From assembly GCF_900220975.1 (NCBI RefSeq), contig NZ_OBQD01000029.1, forward strand, positions 1 to 51,543: a stretch of DNA of 51,543 bases, in the 5' to 3' direction. The notes under the pieces were generated by a model. The model worked only from the letters and a program-made list of their open reading frames with translations, was not told the DNA's origin and made no database searches. The stretch is from Rhizobium subbaraonis (lineage in GTDB: Bacteria; Pseudomonadota; Alphaproteobacteria; Rhizobiales; Rhizobiaceae). Below are positions 7,764 to 17,332 of this stretch, one piece after another. A program made the translations under genes and the position numbers. How positions within the stretch are numbered: position 1 is the stretch's first letter; every line of letters begins with the position of its first letter.

Positions 7764-9037
7764 GACCACCGGGCCTTTCCGGCAAGAACCAGTGAGGCCG
7801 TGCCGACGGCCGCTTCAGCCGACCGGGTGGCGAGGAAGGGCACCCCGAGTGCCTTTTCCCGCATTCTCGTCCAGGCGGAATTGGCCGCTCCGCCGCCGAC
7901 CGTGCGCACCGAGCGGACCTCGGGGCCGCCGAGCTCGACCAGGCGGTCGTAACCGAATTTCTCGATGGCGGTGATGCCTTCGAGGATCGCCTGGAAAAAC
8001 ACGACGTCATCGGCCGGGCGCGGCTCCAGCCGCGGGCGATAGGAGGGGTCGTTCACGGGGAAACGCTCGCCGGGCCTTGCAAGCGGATAATAGGCAAGGC
8101 CGGTCGGCACATCCGGCCGCAGAAGGGGTGTCATCGCCTCCAGCTGTTCGTTGTCGAAAAAACTGCGAATGACAGCGCCGCCAGAATTGGACGCACCGCC
8201 CGCGAGCCAGAAATCGAGGACCCTGTGTGAATAGATGCCGTAGCCGGCGGCGTCGATCGGCCGGGCGGCGGCCAGCTTGACGACCAGGGTCGAGCCAAGG
8301 GCGGTGACGCCGTCGCCGATGGCCGAGGCGCCCGTCGCCAGAAAGGAAGCGCAGCCGTCGGTCGTGCCGGCATGGTAGCGGCAGTTGGCCGGAAGGCCGA
8401 ACGCCCGTCCCGCCGGCCCGACCGCCGAGAGGGGCATGCCGGCGCGCTCGACAGCGGGCAGCAAGGCGATGTCCATGCCGCAGGCTTCCAGCCAGTCCGG
8501 CCAGCGGCCGTTGGCGAGATCAAAGCCGGTTTTCAGCGCGTTGTTCTCGTCGCTCGTTGGCGCGGCGAGCCCGAGTTTCAGGAGAATCCAGTCCGCCTGA
8601 TGGACGACCTTGCGTACGCCGCGCCGACGCGACAGGTGGATGGCGCGGGCAAGCGCGGACGTTGCCCCGCGGGCCGGGCTATCAGCCGGCGCCTGTGCGG
8701 CGATCTGTTCGACGATTGCCTGCTCCGGACAGGGATCGTTGTACATCAGCGCCTCGCCGATCGGCTGGGCGTCAGCATCGAGCGCTAACACCGTGCCGGA
8801 CGTGCCATCGACAGCCAAGCCTTCGATAGCGGCGAACGACAGGCGGGCAGAAAGCTCCGCAAGGCAGGACTGCACGCCCGTCCACCAGATGGCCGGCATG
8901 CGTCCCGCGTCCGCGCTAGGAAATAAGAAAGCAGCCATGTCGAGAAGCGTGCCATCCGCAGCAAGCGCGGCCGCGCGCACCCCGGACGTGCCGAGATCGA
9001 TCCCGAGCGCGGTTGCGGGCATCGCCGTCGCGCTCAT
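7760..9037 (-). CDS. FGGY-family carbohydrate kinase
   Basis: 425 aa; start at 9037 (MSATAMPATALGIDLGTSG) overlaps the stop of the aldolase gene by ATGA, although the frame stays open upstream to 9286. LGIDLGTSGVR is the N-terminal phosphate-binding motif, GTTDGCASFLATG and GGGAANSAW are the central and C-terminal ATPase-fold motifs. The length and the 'AVDGTSGTVLALD' segment resemble ribulokinase-like FGGY members acting on ketopentoses or ketoses. With the aldolase and HAD phosphatase it forms a minus-strand operon. This is the second FGGY kinase of the locus and not close to the first, which argues for two substrates or two steps. Confidence 0.85.
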   Translation of the reverse strand: MSATAMPATALGIDLGTSGVRAAALAADGTLLDMAAFLFPSADAGRMPAIWWTGVQSCLAELSARLSFAAIEGLAVDGTSGTVLALDADAQPIGEALMYNDPCPEQAIVEQIAAQAPADSPARGATSALARAIHLSRRRGVRKVVHQADWILLKLGLAAPTSDENNALKTGFDLANGRWPDWLEACGMDIALLPAVERAGMPLSAVGPAGRAFGLPANCRYHAGTTDGCASFLATGASAIGDGVTALGSTLVVKLAAARPIDAAGYGIYSHRVLDFWLAGGASNSGGAVIRSFFDNEQLEAMTPLLRPDVPTGLAYYPLARPGERFPVNDPSYRPRLEPRPADDVVFFQAILEGITAIEKFGYDRLVELGGPEVRSVRTVGGGAANSAWTRMREKALGVPFLATRSAEAAVGTASLVLAGKARWS

Positions 9038-10116
9038 GCCCGTTGGCTCGCCTTGCGGTCGAGCGCCTGGCGGTATTGCTCCGCCTCCCAATGGGTCAAT
9101 TCGTGCTCCTGCTCCGGCCCGAGGTAGACGACGGCCGCCTCCTCGGGAATGCGGGCGACGACCTCTGCAAGGCACCGGGCCATGACGCGTCCCCCATCGG
9201 TCAGTTCGTTCGCCAGCAACACACCGAGACCGGGGGCGAGAAGCATCTTGGGGATGGCGCGGTGCTGCGCACGGCGCGTCTGGCAATAGTCTTTTGCCGT
9301 TTCGCTGGGGCCGAGCACGCCGATTTCAGTGCCGAGGAAGATGACGTGGTCGGGGTAGAGCGAACCGCCTGTGGCGTAAGCGATGCTCGCCGGGCTCAGT
9401 GCCGTCTTGTGGCTTTCGGCATCCTCTGCGGCGTGGAAGTCTGATCCTTCCGCCAGGGCTTTCAGGGCCGCAGGGTTGGCCGGTGCGGCTGGGCGCTCCT
9501 TGACGCACAGGGCGGAGGTGACGCGTGCGATGCGCTCGCTCACTTCCTCCACCGTTTCGCCGGTGACGATGATGCCATGGTTGTTGAGAACCAGGATATC
9601 CGGGCGGCTTGCGGCAACGCTCGCGATCTCGCGGGCAAGCGGCGTGCCGGGGCGGCGGTAGGGAATCGTCACCCAAGTCAGGTCAGGCAGCGTCGCAAGA
9701 CGCTCGGCGATGAGCTTCTCCCGTTCGGCCAGAACCGACAGCGCAATGGCATTGACGCAATGATAGTGGGCAACGACCGCCTGTGGCAGCACGGCGTGGA
9801 AGCTCGCCTCGATCGACGGCCGCAGCCCCGAGGCATTCAGGTCGGAGACGATGAAGTCAGTCGCCTTTTCAGCGCGCGGATCCCGCTGCTGCAACGCCTC
9901 CACCAGCGACGCCACCGTCAGCGGCACCATGATGTCGCGCGCGCCGGCATGGGCAAGCCAAGTGCCCGATGCCTTCACCCACATCACGTCGCCGCGCTTG
10001 AAGGAAGTATTGCCGCCAGCGCCCTGCGTTTTCAGCATATCGCTGCCGATCTGCTGCGAAAGATCGAGAAATGCCTCGAAGGCCGGAATGTCCTCCGACC
10101 GAATGCCCGAAGCCAT
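9034..10116 (-). CDS. Class II aldolase/adducin-family protein
   Basis: 360 aa from ATG at 10116, preceded by GGAGGAGG; the in-frame extension to 10209 runs through the promoter and is rejected. The aldolase_II core shows GAGGNTSFK near the N-terminus, the zinc-ligand segment AHYHCVNA, and LNNHGIIVTGE. The family includes L-fuculose- and L-rhamnulose-1-phosphate aldolases, which split a ketose 1-phosphate into dihydroxyacetone phosphate and an aldehyde. At 360 aa it is longer than FucA (about 215 aa); the C-terminal ~110 residues (LGTEIGVLGPSETAKDY onward) resemble the non-catalytic extension seen in other sugar-locus members. First gene of the minus-strand operon, divergent from the DeoR regulator. 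Confidence 0.85.
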   Translation of the reverse strand: MASGIRSEDIPAFEAFLDLSQQIGSDMLKTQGAGGNTSFKRGDVMWVKASGTWLAHAGARDIMVPLTVASLVEALQQRDPRAEKATDFIVSDLNASGLRPSIEASFHAVLPQAVVAHYHCVNAIALSVLAEREKLIAERLATLPDLTWVTIPYRRPGTPLAREIASVAASRPDILVLNNHGIIVTGETVEEVSERIARVTSALCVKERPAAPANPAALKALAEGSDFHAAEDAESHKTALSPASIAYATGGSLYPDHVIFLGTEIGVLGPSETAKDYCQTRRAQHRAIPKMLLAPGLGVLLANELTDGGRVMARCLAEVVARIPEEAAVVYLGPEQEHELTHWEAEQYRQALDRKASQRA

Positions 10117-10190
10117 GCAGGCCTCCTCCCTTTGAACCTTCGTTCCGCGACATCCCGCCTGGCTGCAGGAGTGATCGAACTTTGCATGTG

Positions 10191-10219
10191 ATGGTATTTT
10201 CATGATCATGAATCGTCAA
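10191..10219 (-). promoter_or_regulatory. Promoter of the aldolase operon with an operator inside its spacer
   Basis: TTGACG (10219-10214) and TACCAT (10196-10191) are separated by exactly 17 bp on the minus strand. The spacer contains the perfect 14-bp palindrome TTCATGATCATGAA (10199-10212). A repressor bound there would directly block RNA polymerase; the adjacent divergent DeoR protein is the obvious candidate. Confidence 0.6.
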
Positions 10220-10244
10220 CCGTGAATAATTATCGTCACATATG

Positions 10245-10273
10245 TTGATAAAACCAATCATCTGTGATTATCT
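10245..10273 (+). promoter_or_regulatory. Candidate promoter of the deoR-kinase-transporter operon
   Basis: TTGATA (10245-10250) and TTATCT (10268-10273) are separated by 17 bp, about 40 nt before the GTG start of the regulator. A further partly symmetrical element, GTGA-ATAATTAT-CG-TCAC (10221-10238), lies between the two divergent promoters and may be a second operator. Confidence 0.5.
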
Positions 10274-10311
10274 TCATTCATCTGGCGAGGGAGACGCCGG
10301 GAGGAGAGGCC

Positions 10312-11091
10312 GTGAACGACACTGAGCGCCACAAAGCCATCATCGACCTGCTGCGCGAGACCCCGTTTGCCTCGGTGCGGGATCTTCAGGAGCACGTCGG
10401 TGTGTCTCCCGCCACAATCCGCCGCGACATTGACAAGCTTCATGAGCTGGGCCGTGCCCGCAAGGTCTATGGTGGTATTTCCGCCATCGACGCCGGCGAC
10501 AGCGCACGCCTGTCCGCGCGGCCTTACGACGAGAACAGGGATATCGCCGTCGAGGCGAAGCGGGCGATTGCTGCCATGGCGGCCGGTCTGGTGCGCGACG
10601 GCGATTCCATCATCGTCCATGCGGGCTCCACCTGCTACCAGCTCGGCATCCTGCTGGCGCAACGCAACCTGCGCATCTGGACGAACTCCATGCCGCTTGC
10701 CGCCTATCTCGGCGAGCATGGCACCTGCCAGCTTTCGCTGGCTGGCGGCGAGCTCTACCGCGAGCCCGGCATCATCCACGATGCGGCGGCCGGCTCGCCG
10801 GCCTTCTTCGCCTCGCGCTTCTTCGTGGGCACGCAGGGCATCAGCAGCAAGGGCCTGCTCGAATCCCACCCCCTGCTCGTCAAGGTGATCGGCGAGCTTG
10901 CCGCCTGCGCCGACGAAATCGTTCTGCTCGCCGACAGCCGGAAATTCTCCATCCAGCCGCGCAACACCGTGCTGGCCCTTTCGCGCATCGGCACCATCAT
11001 CACCGACGACGGCCTTACGGATGTCGCTGCCAAGATGCTGGAAGAGGCGGGTGTCACCATCACGATCGCGACGACGGGAGGCGCAGGTTGA
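10312..11091 (+). CDS. DeoR-family sugar-responsive transcriptional repressor
   Basis: 259 aa from GTG at 10312, chosen for GGAGGAGA 5 nt upstream; the earlier in-frame start at 10264 falls in the promoter. Residues about 5-60 form the DeoR winged helix (RHKAIIDLLRE ... VSPATIRRDIDKLHELG). The rest is the DeoRC phosphosugar-sensing domain with the usual VHAGSTCYQL and SRKF-type motifs. DeoR repressors normally release DNA on binding a sugar phosphate of the pathway. It heads the plus-strand operon, its stop overlaps the next start (TTGA), and it probably controls both divergent operons through the intergenic palindromes. Confidence 0.9.
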   Translation: MNDTERHKAIIDLLRETPFASVRDLQEHVGVSPATIRRDIDKLHELGRARKVYGGISAIDAGDSARLSARPYDENRDIAVEAKRAIAAMAAGLVRDGDSIIVHAGSTCYQLGILLAQRNLRIWTNSMPLAAYLGEHGTCQLSLAGGELYREPGIIHDAAAGSPAFFASRFFVGTQGISSKGLLESHPLLVKVIGELAACADEIVLLADSRKFSIQPRNTVLALSRIGTIITDDGLTDVAAKMLEEAGVTITIATTGGAG

Positions 11092-12491
11092 GCCAAAACC
11101 CCGTCGCCGTGTTCGATCTCGGCAAGACCAACTCGAAACTCTTTGTCATCTCTGCGGACGGCCAGGTGATCGATGAGGCGCGCACCCGCCCTGTCTGGCG
11201 CATCGAAGCCGACCTGCGCGTACTGGACGAGGCCGCGCTCTTCGACTGGATGACGGGGGAACTCGCCCGCGTCGTCGCGGCGCATGGCGTCGATCGCATC
11301 ATGTTCTCCGGCCATGGTTGTACCTTCGCGCTGACGTCCGGTGACAGGCTCCTCCACGCCATCCTGGACTACGAGCAGGAGCCGCCGGCCGATATCGCCG
11401 CCGGCATCGATACGATGGCGCCGGATTTCGGCGAGACCTTTTCACCGCCCCTGCCTCTCGGGTTCAACTACGGCCGGCATCTCCTGTGGCTCGAAGCGCG
11501 CGATCCGGCACTGATCGGAAAGGCGGATGCCATCCTGTCCTACCCGCAGTTCTGGAGCTGGAAATTCTCCGGCCGCGCGGTTTGCGAAGTCTCCTATCTG
11601 GGCTGCCATTCCAATCTCTGGGCGCCGCTGAAGGACGACTTCAGCAGCCTCGTCGACCGCATGGGCTGGCGCCGCAAGATGCCGGACTTCGCACGCGCGG
11701 GCAGCGCAATCGGCACCCATGCCGTTCGGCTCGATGACGGGCGTACCGTTGACGTCGCCGTGCACAATGGCGTGCATGACAGCAACGCGGCGCTCTATTT
11801 CTACCGATCGCTCGAGTTCTCCGATTTCACGCTGGTATCGACGGGCACCTGGGTCATCATCTTCAACCCGGCAAGCCCGCTCGAAACGCTCGATGCGGCC
11901 CGCGACATGCTGGCGAATGTTACGGTGGACCACCAGCCGGTCGCAACCATCCGCTTCATGGGCGGGCGGGAATACGACGTTGCGAGCGGCGGCTGGGCCA
12001 AGCCGGTCTCCGCGCAAGCCGTCGCGTCGGTCATCGCCCAGCGAGCTTACGCCCTGCCGTCCTTCGCCCCCGGCGGTCCAATGCCCGGCCATGAGGGCCG
12101 CTTCATCGGCCCTCATGTCGATGGCGAGGAACGCGCCGCCGTCGCCATGCTCTATGTCGCACTGATGACCGACTTGTCGCTCGACCTCATCGGCTCGAAA
12201 AACACGATCGTCATCGATGGCGGACTGGTGAAGACGGGCCTCTATGCCTCCGTGCTCGCAGCTCTGCGACCGGGACAGGCCGTGCACACCAGCGCCAACC
12301 CGGAGGGCAGCGCCTTCGGCGCAGCGGCCCTCGTATTCGACGCCGCCGGCCGCAACCCCTTCGTCAACGACTGCGCCGCGGCCAACCCGGCGACCATCGC
12401 AGGCCTTGAGAATTATCGGAGGGAATGGCGCCGGCACGTCGATGCGATGACCGCCGGTCAGCGGTACGGAGCAAAGGAGAAGCGCGCATGA
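11088..12491 (+). CDS. FGGY-family carbohydrate kinase (rhamnulokinase/fuculokinase-like)
   Basis: 467 aa from a TTG start that overlaps the regulator stop (TTGA), a sign of translational coupling. [13 protein letters not shown] is the N-terminal phosphate loop, VSTGTWVI the central motif, and [13 protein letters not shown] with [13 protein letters not shown] the C-terminal motifs. The middle part ([20 protein letters not shown]) recalls the kinases of rhizobial L-rhamnose-type loci, so it likely phosphorylates C1 of a ketose such as a deoxyketose or epimerised ketohexose. The next gene starts within its stop (ATGA). Confidence 0.85.
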   Translation: MSQNPVAVFDLGKTNSKLFVISADGQVIDEARTRPVWRIEADLRVLDEAALFDWMTGELARVVAAHGVDRIMFSGHGCTFALTSGDRLLHAILDYEQEPPADIAAGIDTMAPDFGETFSPPLPLGFNYGRHLLWLEARDPALIGKADAILSYPQFWSWKFSGRAVCEVSYLGCHSNLWAPLKDDFSSLVDRMGWRRKMPDFARAGSAIGTHAVRLDDGRTVDVAVHNGVHDSNAALYFYRSLEFSDFTLVSTGTWVIIFNPASPLETLDAARDMLANVTVDHQPVATIRFMGGREYDVASGGWAKPVSAQAVASVIAQRAYALPSFAPGGPMPGHEGRFIGPHVDGEERAAVAMLYVALMTDLSLDLIGSKNTIVIDGGLVKTGLYASVLAALRPGQAVHTSANPEGSAFGAAALVFDAAGRNPFVNDCAAANPATIAGLENYRREWRRHVDAMTAGQRYGAKEKRA

Positions 12492-14029
12492 CCGGAACGG
12501 CGAACCAGCAGCATCCGCTCCTCGAAATGCGCGATATCAGCAAGACGTTCGGGGCGTCGAAGGCGCTCTCCAATGTCAGCCTGACCGTCCACCCCGGCGA
12601 AGTGCATTCGCTGATGGGAGAGAACGGCGCCGGAAAGTCGACGCTGATGAAGATACTGTCGGGGGCTTATACAGCGGATCCGGGAGGCTCAGTGCTCATC
12701 GACGGCGCACCGGTCGTGCTCGGAGATCCCCTGCGGGCGAAGGCATATGGCATCGCCGTCATCTACCAGGAGCTCTCGCTGGCGCCGAACCTGACGGTCG
12801 CTCAGAACATGTTTCTCGGCAACGAGCCGTCCCGTTTCGGCATTGCGGACCGGGCGGAAATGGCCCGACGCGCCGAACCGATCCTCAAACAGCTCGGCAT
12901 CGGCTTCGATTCCGCCCGGCGCGTGGCGGAGCTTTCGCTCGGGGAACGGCAGATGGTGGAGATCGCCCGGGCGCTGACGACCAGTGCGCGCATCATCGTC
13001 ATGGACGAGCCGACGACCTCGCTGACAAGCCGCGAGACCGACAAGCTTTTCGACGTCATCGCGCGCCTGAAGGCGGACGGTATCGCGATCATCTACATCA
13101 GCCACCGCATGGAGGAGGTCTACCAGCTCTCCGACCGGGTGAGCGTATTGCGCGACGGCGCCTATGTGGGCACCCTTGAGCGCGCCGAGCTTTCAGCGAG
13201 CAAGCTCGTCTCGATGATGGTCGGCCGCGACCTCTCGTCCTTCTACAAGAAGGAGCACCGGCAGGTGACAGGCGAACGCGCCGCCGTGCTTTCGGCGAGA
13301 AATGTCGGTGACGGCGTCAAGGTGCACGCGTGCTCCTTCGACGTGCGCTCAGGCGAAGTGCTGGGTGTTGCCGGCCTCGTGGGCTCGGGTCGCACGGAAC
13401 TGGCGCGCCTTGTCTACGGCGCCGACCGCAAGACCTCGGGCGAGATCTCGTTGAATGGCAAGCCGCTCGCGATCACCTCTCCGCGCGATGCGCTCGACGC
13501 CGGCATCGCCTACCTCACGGAAGACCGCAAGACGCTCGGCCTCTTCCTCGACATGTCGATCAGCGACAACATCAACATCGGCGTGATCGCCGGTGATGCG
13601 AAAACCGGAGGCGTGCTCGACTTCGCGAAGGCAAGAGAGCGGGCGGCGGATGCGGTGAAGTCGCTGTCGATCCGCACGGCCGGCACGCAGGTCAATGTGG
13701 GCGCACTTTCGGGCGGCAACCAGCAAAAGGCCCTGCTCGCGCGCCTTCTGGAGACGAAGCCCAAGGTCATCATCCTCGACGAGCCGACGCGCGGGGTCGA
13801 TGTCGGCGCCAAGTCGGAAATTTACCGCATCATCGACGAGCTCGCCCAGAACGGCGTTGCCATCGTCGTCATCTCCAGCGACCTGCCGGAAATCCTCGGT
13901 ATTGCGGACCGCGTCCTGGTCATGCGCGAGGGGTGCATCGCCGGCGAGATCCTCGGTTCGGCAGAGGCACCCATCGCGCAGGAAGCGATCATGGCGCTGG
14001 CAACTGGCACCGCCGGCCACGCAGCGTGA
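12488..14029 (+). CDS. Sugar ABC transporter, dual-domain ATPase (CUT2, RbsA-like)
   Basis: 513 aa from ATG at 12488 (AAGGAGA upstream). Two ABC cassettes in tandem: the first has GENGAGKST, the signature [11 protein letters not shown] and IIVMDEPT; the second has a degenerate Walker A (GLVGSGRTE), signature [11 protein letters not shown] and [13 protein letters not shown]. This is the standard layout of ribose-type importers, in which only one site is fully competent. It powers the permease and binding protein encoded next. Confidence 0.93.
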   Translation: MTGTANQQHPLLEMRDISKTFGASKALSNVSLTVHPGEVHSLMGENGAGKSTLMKILSGAYTADPGGSVLIDGAPVVLGDPLRAKAYGIAVIYQELSLAPNLTVAQNMFLGNEPSRFGIADRAEMARRAEPILKQLGIGFDSARRVAELSLGERQMVEIARALTTSARIIVMDEPTTSLTSRETDKLFDVIARLKADGIAIIYISHRMEEVYQLSDRVSVLRDGAYVGTLERAELSASKLVSMMVGRDLSSFYKKEHRQVTGERAAVLSARNVGDGVKVHACSFDVRSGEVLGVAGLVGSGRTELARLVYGADRKTSGEISLNGKPLAITSPRDALDAGIAYLTEDRKTLGLFLDMSISDNINIGVIAGDAKTGGVLDFAKARERAADAVKSLSIRTAGTQVNVGALSGGNQQKALLARLLETKPKVIILDEPTRGVDVGAKSEIYRIIDELAQNGVAIVVISSDLPEILGIADRVLVMREGCIAGEILGSAEAPIAQEAIMALATGTAGHAA

Positions 14030-14060
14030 AAAAGGCAACGGAAGAAGACGGAACGGAATC

Positions 14061-15044
14061 ATGAGCGCAATCGATACCGAACAGGCCCGGACGGACAAGC
14101 TCAAACTGCGCTCTACGCTGACGGCGCTCGGCATGCTGCCGGTCCTCGTTCTGCTGGCGGTGGGGTTCCATCTGCTCAGCGGCCGCTTCCTTTCCGTCAA
14201 CAACCTGTCCATAGTCATGCAGCAGGCGTCGATCAACACGGTGCTCGCCGCCGGCATGACCTTCGTCATCCTGACGGGCGGCATCGACCTCTCCGTCGGC
14301 TCGATCCTTGCCGCTTCCGCCATGATCGCGGTGATCGTTTCACTGGTGCCGGATTTCGGCATGCTCGGCGTCCCCGCGGCGATCGCCGCCGGCCTTGCCT
14401 GCGGTTTCCTCAACGGCGCGATCATCGCATGGCTGAAGCTGCCGCCCTTTATCGTCACGCTCGGCTCCCTGACCGCCATTCGCGGCGTGGCGCGCCTGCT
14501 CGGCAACGATACGACCGTCTTCAATGCGGATCTGCCCTTCGACTTCATCGGGAATGGAACGCTGTTCGGGATTCCCTGGCTCGCGGTCATCGCCATGGCG
14601 ACGATCCTCGTCTCCTGGTTCGTTCTCAAGCGTACCGTGCTGGGCACCTGGATCTACGCGGTGGGCGGCAATTCGGAAGCCGCGCGGCTGACCGGCATCA
14701 AGGTGCCGCTGGTGCTGCTCTTCGTCTATTCGATGTCCGGCCTGCTCTCCGGCCTTGGCGGGGCCATGTCGGCCGCCCGGCTTTATGCAGCGAACGGCCT
14801 GCAACTCGGCCAGGCCTACGAACTCGACGCGATCGCAGCTGTCATTCTCGGCGGCACCAGCTTCGTGGGCGGCGTCGGCTCAATCTGGGGCACGCTCATC
14901 GGCGCGCTCATCATCGCCGTGCTCTCCAACGGCCTCATTCTCGTGGGGGTTTCGGACATCTGGCAGTACATCATCAAGGGCCTCGTCATCATCGTCGCCG
15001 TCGGCCTCGATCGATACAGGCTCAAGGGGCTTGGCCGGACGTGA
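14061..15044 (+). CDS. Sugar ABC transporter permease (CUT2, RbsC-like)
   Basis: 327 aa, about eight to ten hydrophobic segments, with the family signature FVILTGGIDLSVGS near residues 70-85 and the C-terminal AVILGGTSFVGG and GSIWGTLIGA motifs. Inner-membrane channel subunit. Start ATG at 14061 after a short gap from the ATPase gene. Confidence 0.93.
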   Translation: MSAIDTEQARTDKLKLRSTLTALGMLPVLVLLAVGFHLLSGRFLSVNNLSIVMQQASINTVLAAGMTFVILTGGIDLSVGSILAASAMIAVIVSLVPDFGMLGVPAAIAAGLACGFLNGAIIAWLKLPPFIVTLGSLTAIRGVARLLGNDTTVFNADLPFDFIGNGTLFGIPWLAVIAMATILVSWFVLKRTVLGTWIYAVGGNSEAARLTGIKVPLVLLFVYSMSGLLSGLGGAMSAARLYAANGLQLGQAYELDAIAAVILGGTSFVGGVGSIWGTLIGALIIAVLSNGLILVGVSDIWQYIIKGLVIIVAVGLDRYRLKGLGRT

Positions 15045-15112
15045 GGTCCGGCTGAATGAACCGGTCGGCGACCGGAAACAACGGCGCCAAACGCGCCACA
15101 ATGGAGGAAAAC

Positions 15113-16051
15113 ATGCGTCTTATGTCCAAGTTGCTCGTCGGCACCGCCATGGCCGCAGCACTCTGCATGCCCGCTGCCGCCAAGGACCTGAACAAGATCG
15201 GCATTTCGGTCGGCCTGCTCGGCAACCCATTCTTCGTCGCCACGATCAAGGGCATCGAGGACCGCGCCAAGGAGATCAACCCGAACGTCGAAGTCATCTC
15301 CGTTTCCGCCGACTACGACCTCAACAAGCAGGTCTCGCAGATCGACAGCTTCATCGCCGCCGGCGTGGACATCATCATGCTGAACGCCGTTGACGCCAAA
15401 GCCATTGCGCCAGCCGTCAAGAAGGCCCAGGCCGCGGGCGTCGTGGTCGCCGCCTTCGACGTCTCGGCGCCTGGTGCCGACGTCACCGTCATGACCAACA
15501 ACGTCAAGGCCGGCGAAGAGGCCTGCAACTACATCGCCGAAAAGCTCGGCGGCAAGGGAGACGTTGTCATCATCAACGGTCCGGCCTCCTCCTCGATCCT
15601 CGACCGCGTCCAGGGTTGCAAGGAGGCGCTCGGAAAACACGCCGACATCAAGATCCTGTCCGATGACCAGAACGGCCAGGGCTCGCGCGACGGCGGCCTT
15701 GCGGTGATGCAGGGCCTGCTTACCCGCTTCGACAAGATCGACGCGGTCTTCGCAATCAACGACCCGACGGCGATCGGTGCGGAACTCGCCGCCAAGCAGC
15801 TGAACCGCAGCGAGTTCTTCCTTACCGCAGTCGATGGCGCACCCGACATCGAAAAGTCGCTCGCAAGCGGCAACTCGATGATCAAGGCTTCGGCCTCGCA
15901 GGATCCCTACGTCATGGCCGGCCAGGCTCTTGAGCTCGGGGTCGAGGTGCTGAACGGCAAGAAGCCGGCCGAACCGGTCGTCCTGCTGGATCCGCAGCTC
16001 ATCACGGCGGACAACGTGAAGGACTACAAGGGCTGGACCGCGGCCCGCTGA
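15113..16051 (+). CDS. Periplasmic sugar-binding protein (CUT2, RbsB-like)
   Basis: 312 aa from ATG at 15113 (GGAGGAAAAC directly upstream); the earlier in-frame start at 15056 would bury the signal peptide. N-terminal Sec signal MRLMSKLLVGTAMAAALCMPAAA is followed by a peripla_BP_4 fold: KIGISVGLLGNPFF, IDSFIAAGVDIIMLN, and VFAINDPTAIGA. Captures the substrate for the preceding permease/ATPase. Substrate not predictable from sequence; context suggests a monosaccharide or polyol. Confidence 0.92.
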   Translation: MRLMSKLLVGTAMAAALCMPAAAKDLNKIGISVGLLGNPFFVATIKGIEDRAKEINPNVEVISVSADYDLNKQVSQIDSFIAAGVDIIMLNAVDAKAIAPAVKKAQAAGVVVAAFDVSAPGADVTVMTNNVKAGEEACNYIAEKLGGKGDVVIINGPASSSILDRVQGCKEALGKHADIKILSDDQNGQGSRDGGLAVMQGLLTRFDKIDAVFAINDPTAIGAELAAKQLNRSEFFLTAVDGAPDIEKSLASGNSMIKASASQDPYVMAGQALELGVEVLNGKKPAEPVVLLDPQLITADNVKDYKGWTAAR

Positions 16052-16062
16052 CATTCCTCCCA

Positions 16063-16103
16063 GACGGTCGGGTACGCCGGCTTCGGCGGGGTGCCCGACC
16101 GTC
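16063..16103 (+). terminator. Strong stem-loop between binding-protein and isomerase genes
   Basis: GACGGTCGGG (16063-16072) pairs with CCCGACCGTC (16094-16103); the apex itself folds as CGCCG/CGGCG. A short CCGTTTC follows. It could be a leaky terminator, or stabilise the 3' end of the binding-protein message, which is usually needed in excess over the rest of the transporter. Confidence 0.65.
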
Positions 16104-16136
16104 CCGTTTCAATCCCCTGCAGAAAGTGGCCGGCAT

Positions 16137-17033
16137 ATGTCGAAGATCGGTGTACATTCCTTCGTCTGGAGCGCGGGTTCCTCGCGCGACGAGCTCGAAA
16201 CGGCGCTAGAGAACACACATAAGCTCGGCTACAAGCTTATCGAATTCTCCTATCTCGACCCCAGCCAGGTCGACGTCGCCTGGCTTGCCGACCGCATCCG
16301 CGAACTTGGCCTCGACGTGGCCGTCAGCATGGGATTGCCCCCGGAAGGCGACATTTCCAGCGACGACGCCACGATCGTCGCCAACGGCATCGACATTCTC
16401 GACCGCGCCGTGGCCCTCGTGCGCGACCTTGGCGGCACCAAGCTTGCTGGCATCCTGAGTTCCGCGCACGGCAAGCAGGAACACGCCCTCACCCGCAAGG
16501 GCTGGGACACCAGCGTTTCAGCACTTGCGAAGGTGGCCGAGCGCGCCAAGGCGGCAGGCGTTACGCTCAATCTCGAGATCGTCAACCGCTTCGAGAGCAA
16601 CATGCTCAACACGGCCGCGCAGGGCCTGGCCTATATCCGCGACACGGGCGCCTCGAACGTCTTCCTCCATCTCGACACGTTCCACATGAACATCGAGGAG
16701 GCCGACGTGGGTCTCGCGATCCGCCACGCCGCCGACAAGATCGGTTACATTCACATCGGCGAGAGCCATCGCGGCTATCTGGGCACGGGCACGATCGACT
16801 TCCGGGCAATCTTCGATGCGCTGGCGTCAATCGGCTGGGACGACTACGTGACGTTTGAATCCTTCTCGTCGACCATTGTCGACAGGGACCTGTCACTCAA
16901 GACCGCCATCTGGCGCAACCTGTGGGACGACAATGTCGCACTTGCCCGCCATGCCCACCGGTTCATCGAACTGGGGCTGGAGACGGCAGGTCTCAAGCAC
17001 GAGCTTGTTCGCCAAGCTCACGTCCCTGGCTAG
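16137..17033 (+). CDS. Sugar isomerase/epimerase, D-tagatose/D-allulose 3-epimerase-like
   Basis: 298-aa TIM-barrel protein of the AP-endonuclease 2 fold. The metal-binding set of ketose 3-epimerases is present: Glu147 (LEIVNRFE), Asp180 (HLDTFHMNIEE), His206 (IHIGES) and Glu241 (FESF). The stretch EIVNRFESNMLNTA with LDTFHMNIEE is the hallmark of the tagatose/allulose 3-epimerase group. It would interconvert ketoses at C3 before or after uptake. Lies downstream of the transporter genes past a stem-loop, so still plausibly in the operon. Could instead act on another ketose or inosose; exact substrate open. Confidence 0.83.
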   Translation: MSKIGVHSFVWSAGSSRDELETALENTHKLGYKLIEFSYLDPSQVDVAWLADRIRELGLDVAVSMGLPPEGDISSDDATIVANGIDILDRAVALVRDLGGTKLAGILSSAHGKQEHALTRKGWDTSVSALAKVAERAKAAGVTLNLEIVNRFESNMLNTAAQGLAYIRDTGASNVFLHLDTFHMNIEEADVGLAIRHAADKIGYIHIGESHRGYLGTGTIDFRAIFDALASIGWDDYVTFESFSSTIVDRDLSLKTAIWRNLWDDNVALARHAHRFIELGLETAGLKHELVRQAHVPG

Positions 17034-17332
17034 CTCACCCACGCGTCTGACCTTTATACCAAGCGATTTTTGCCGAGGCTGAATGCTGCCGGAAAACCTG
17101 CGCATAACGGGCTGGGCGATGCGGCGTGCGTCGGCAAATGGCATTTCGACGAATGGCGGCAACGATCAAGGGGGAGAAGACTGGCCTTGGCTTTTCCTTA
17201 TTCATCCCTGACGAAAAGGCGCTCCGGCTTGATCCGGGGCCCCTTCCCCGATCGTTACCGAGAACCCGGTTGCCCATCCCATCATAAGTGGCGTATCGAA
17301 AAGGAAACAAACGTGAGGGGATAGCGCGCTGC

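Noticed and set aside
11442-12437. 331-aa minus-strand frame
   Set aside because: Antisense to the FGGY kinase.
13349-14647. 432-aa minus-strand frame
   Set aside because: Shadow of the ABC ATPase and permease genes, which carry all expected motifs.
14816-16054. 412-aa minus-strand frame
   Set aside because: Antisense to the binding-protein gene that has a signal peptide and ribosome site.
10312-17033. Assignment as the rhizobial L-rhamnose locus
   Set aside because: Gene order and content differ: one permease instead of two, no mutarotase or rhamnose isomerase, and a 3-epimerase in their place.
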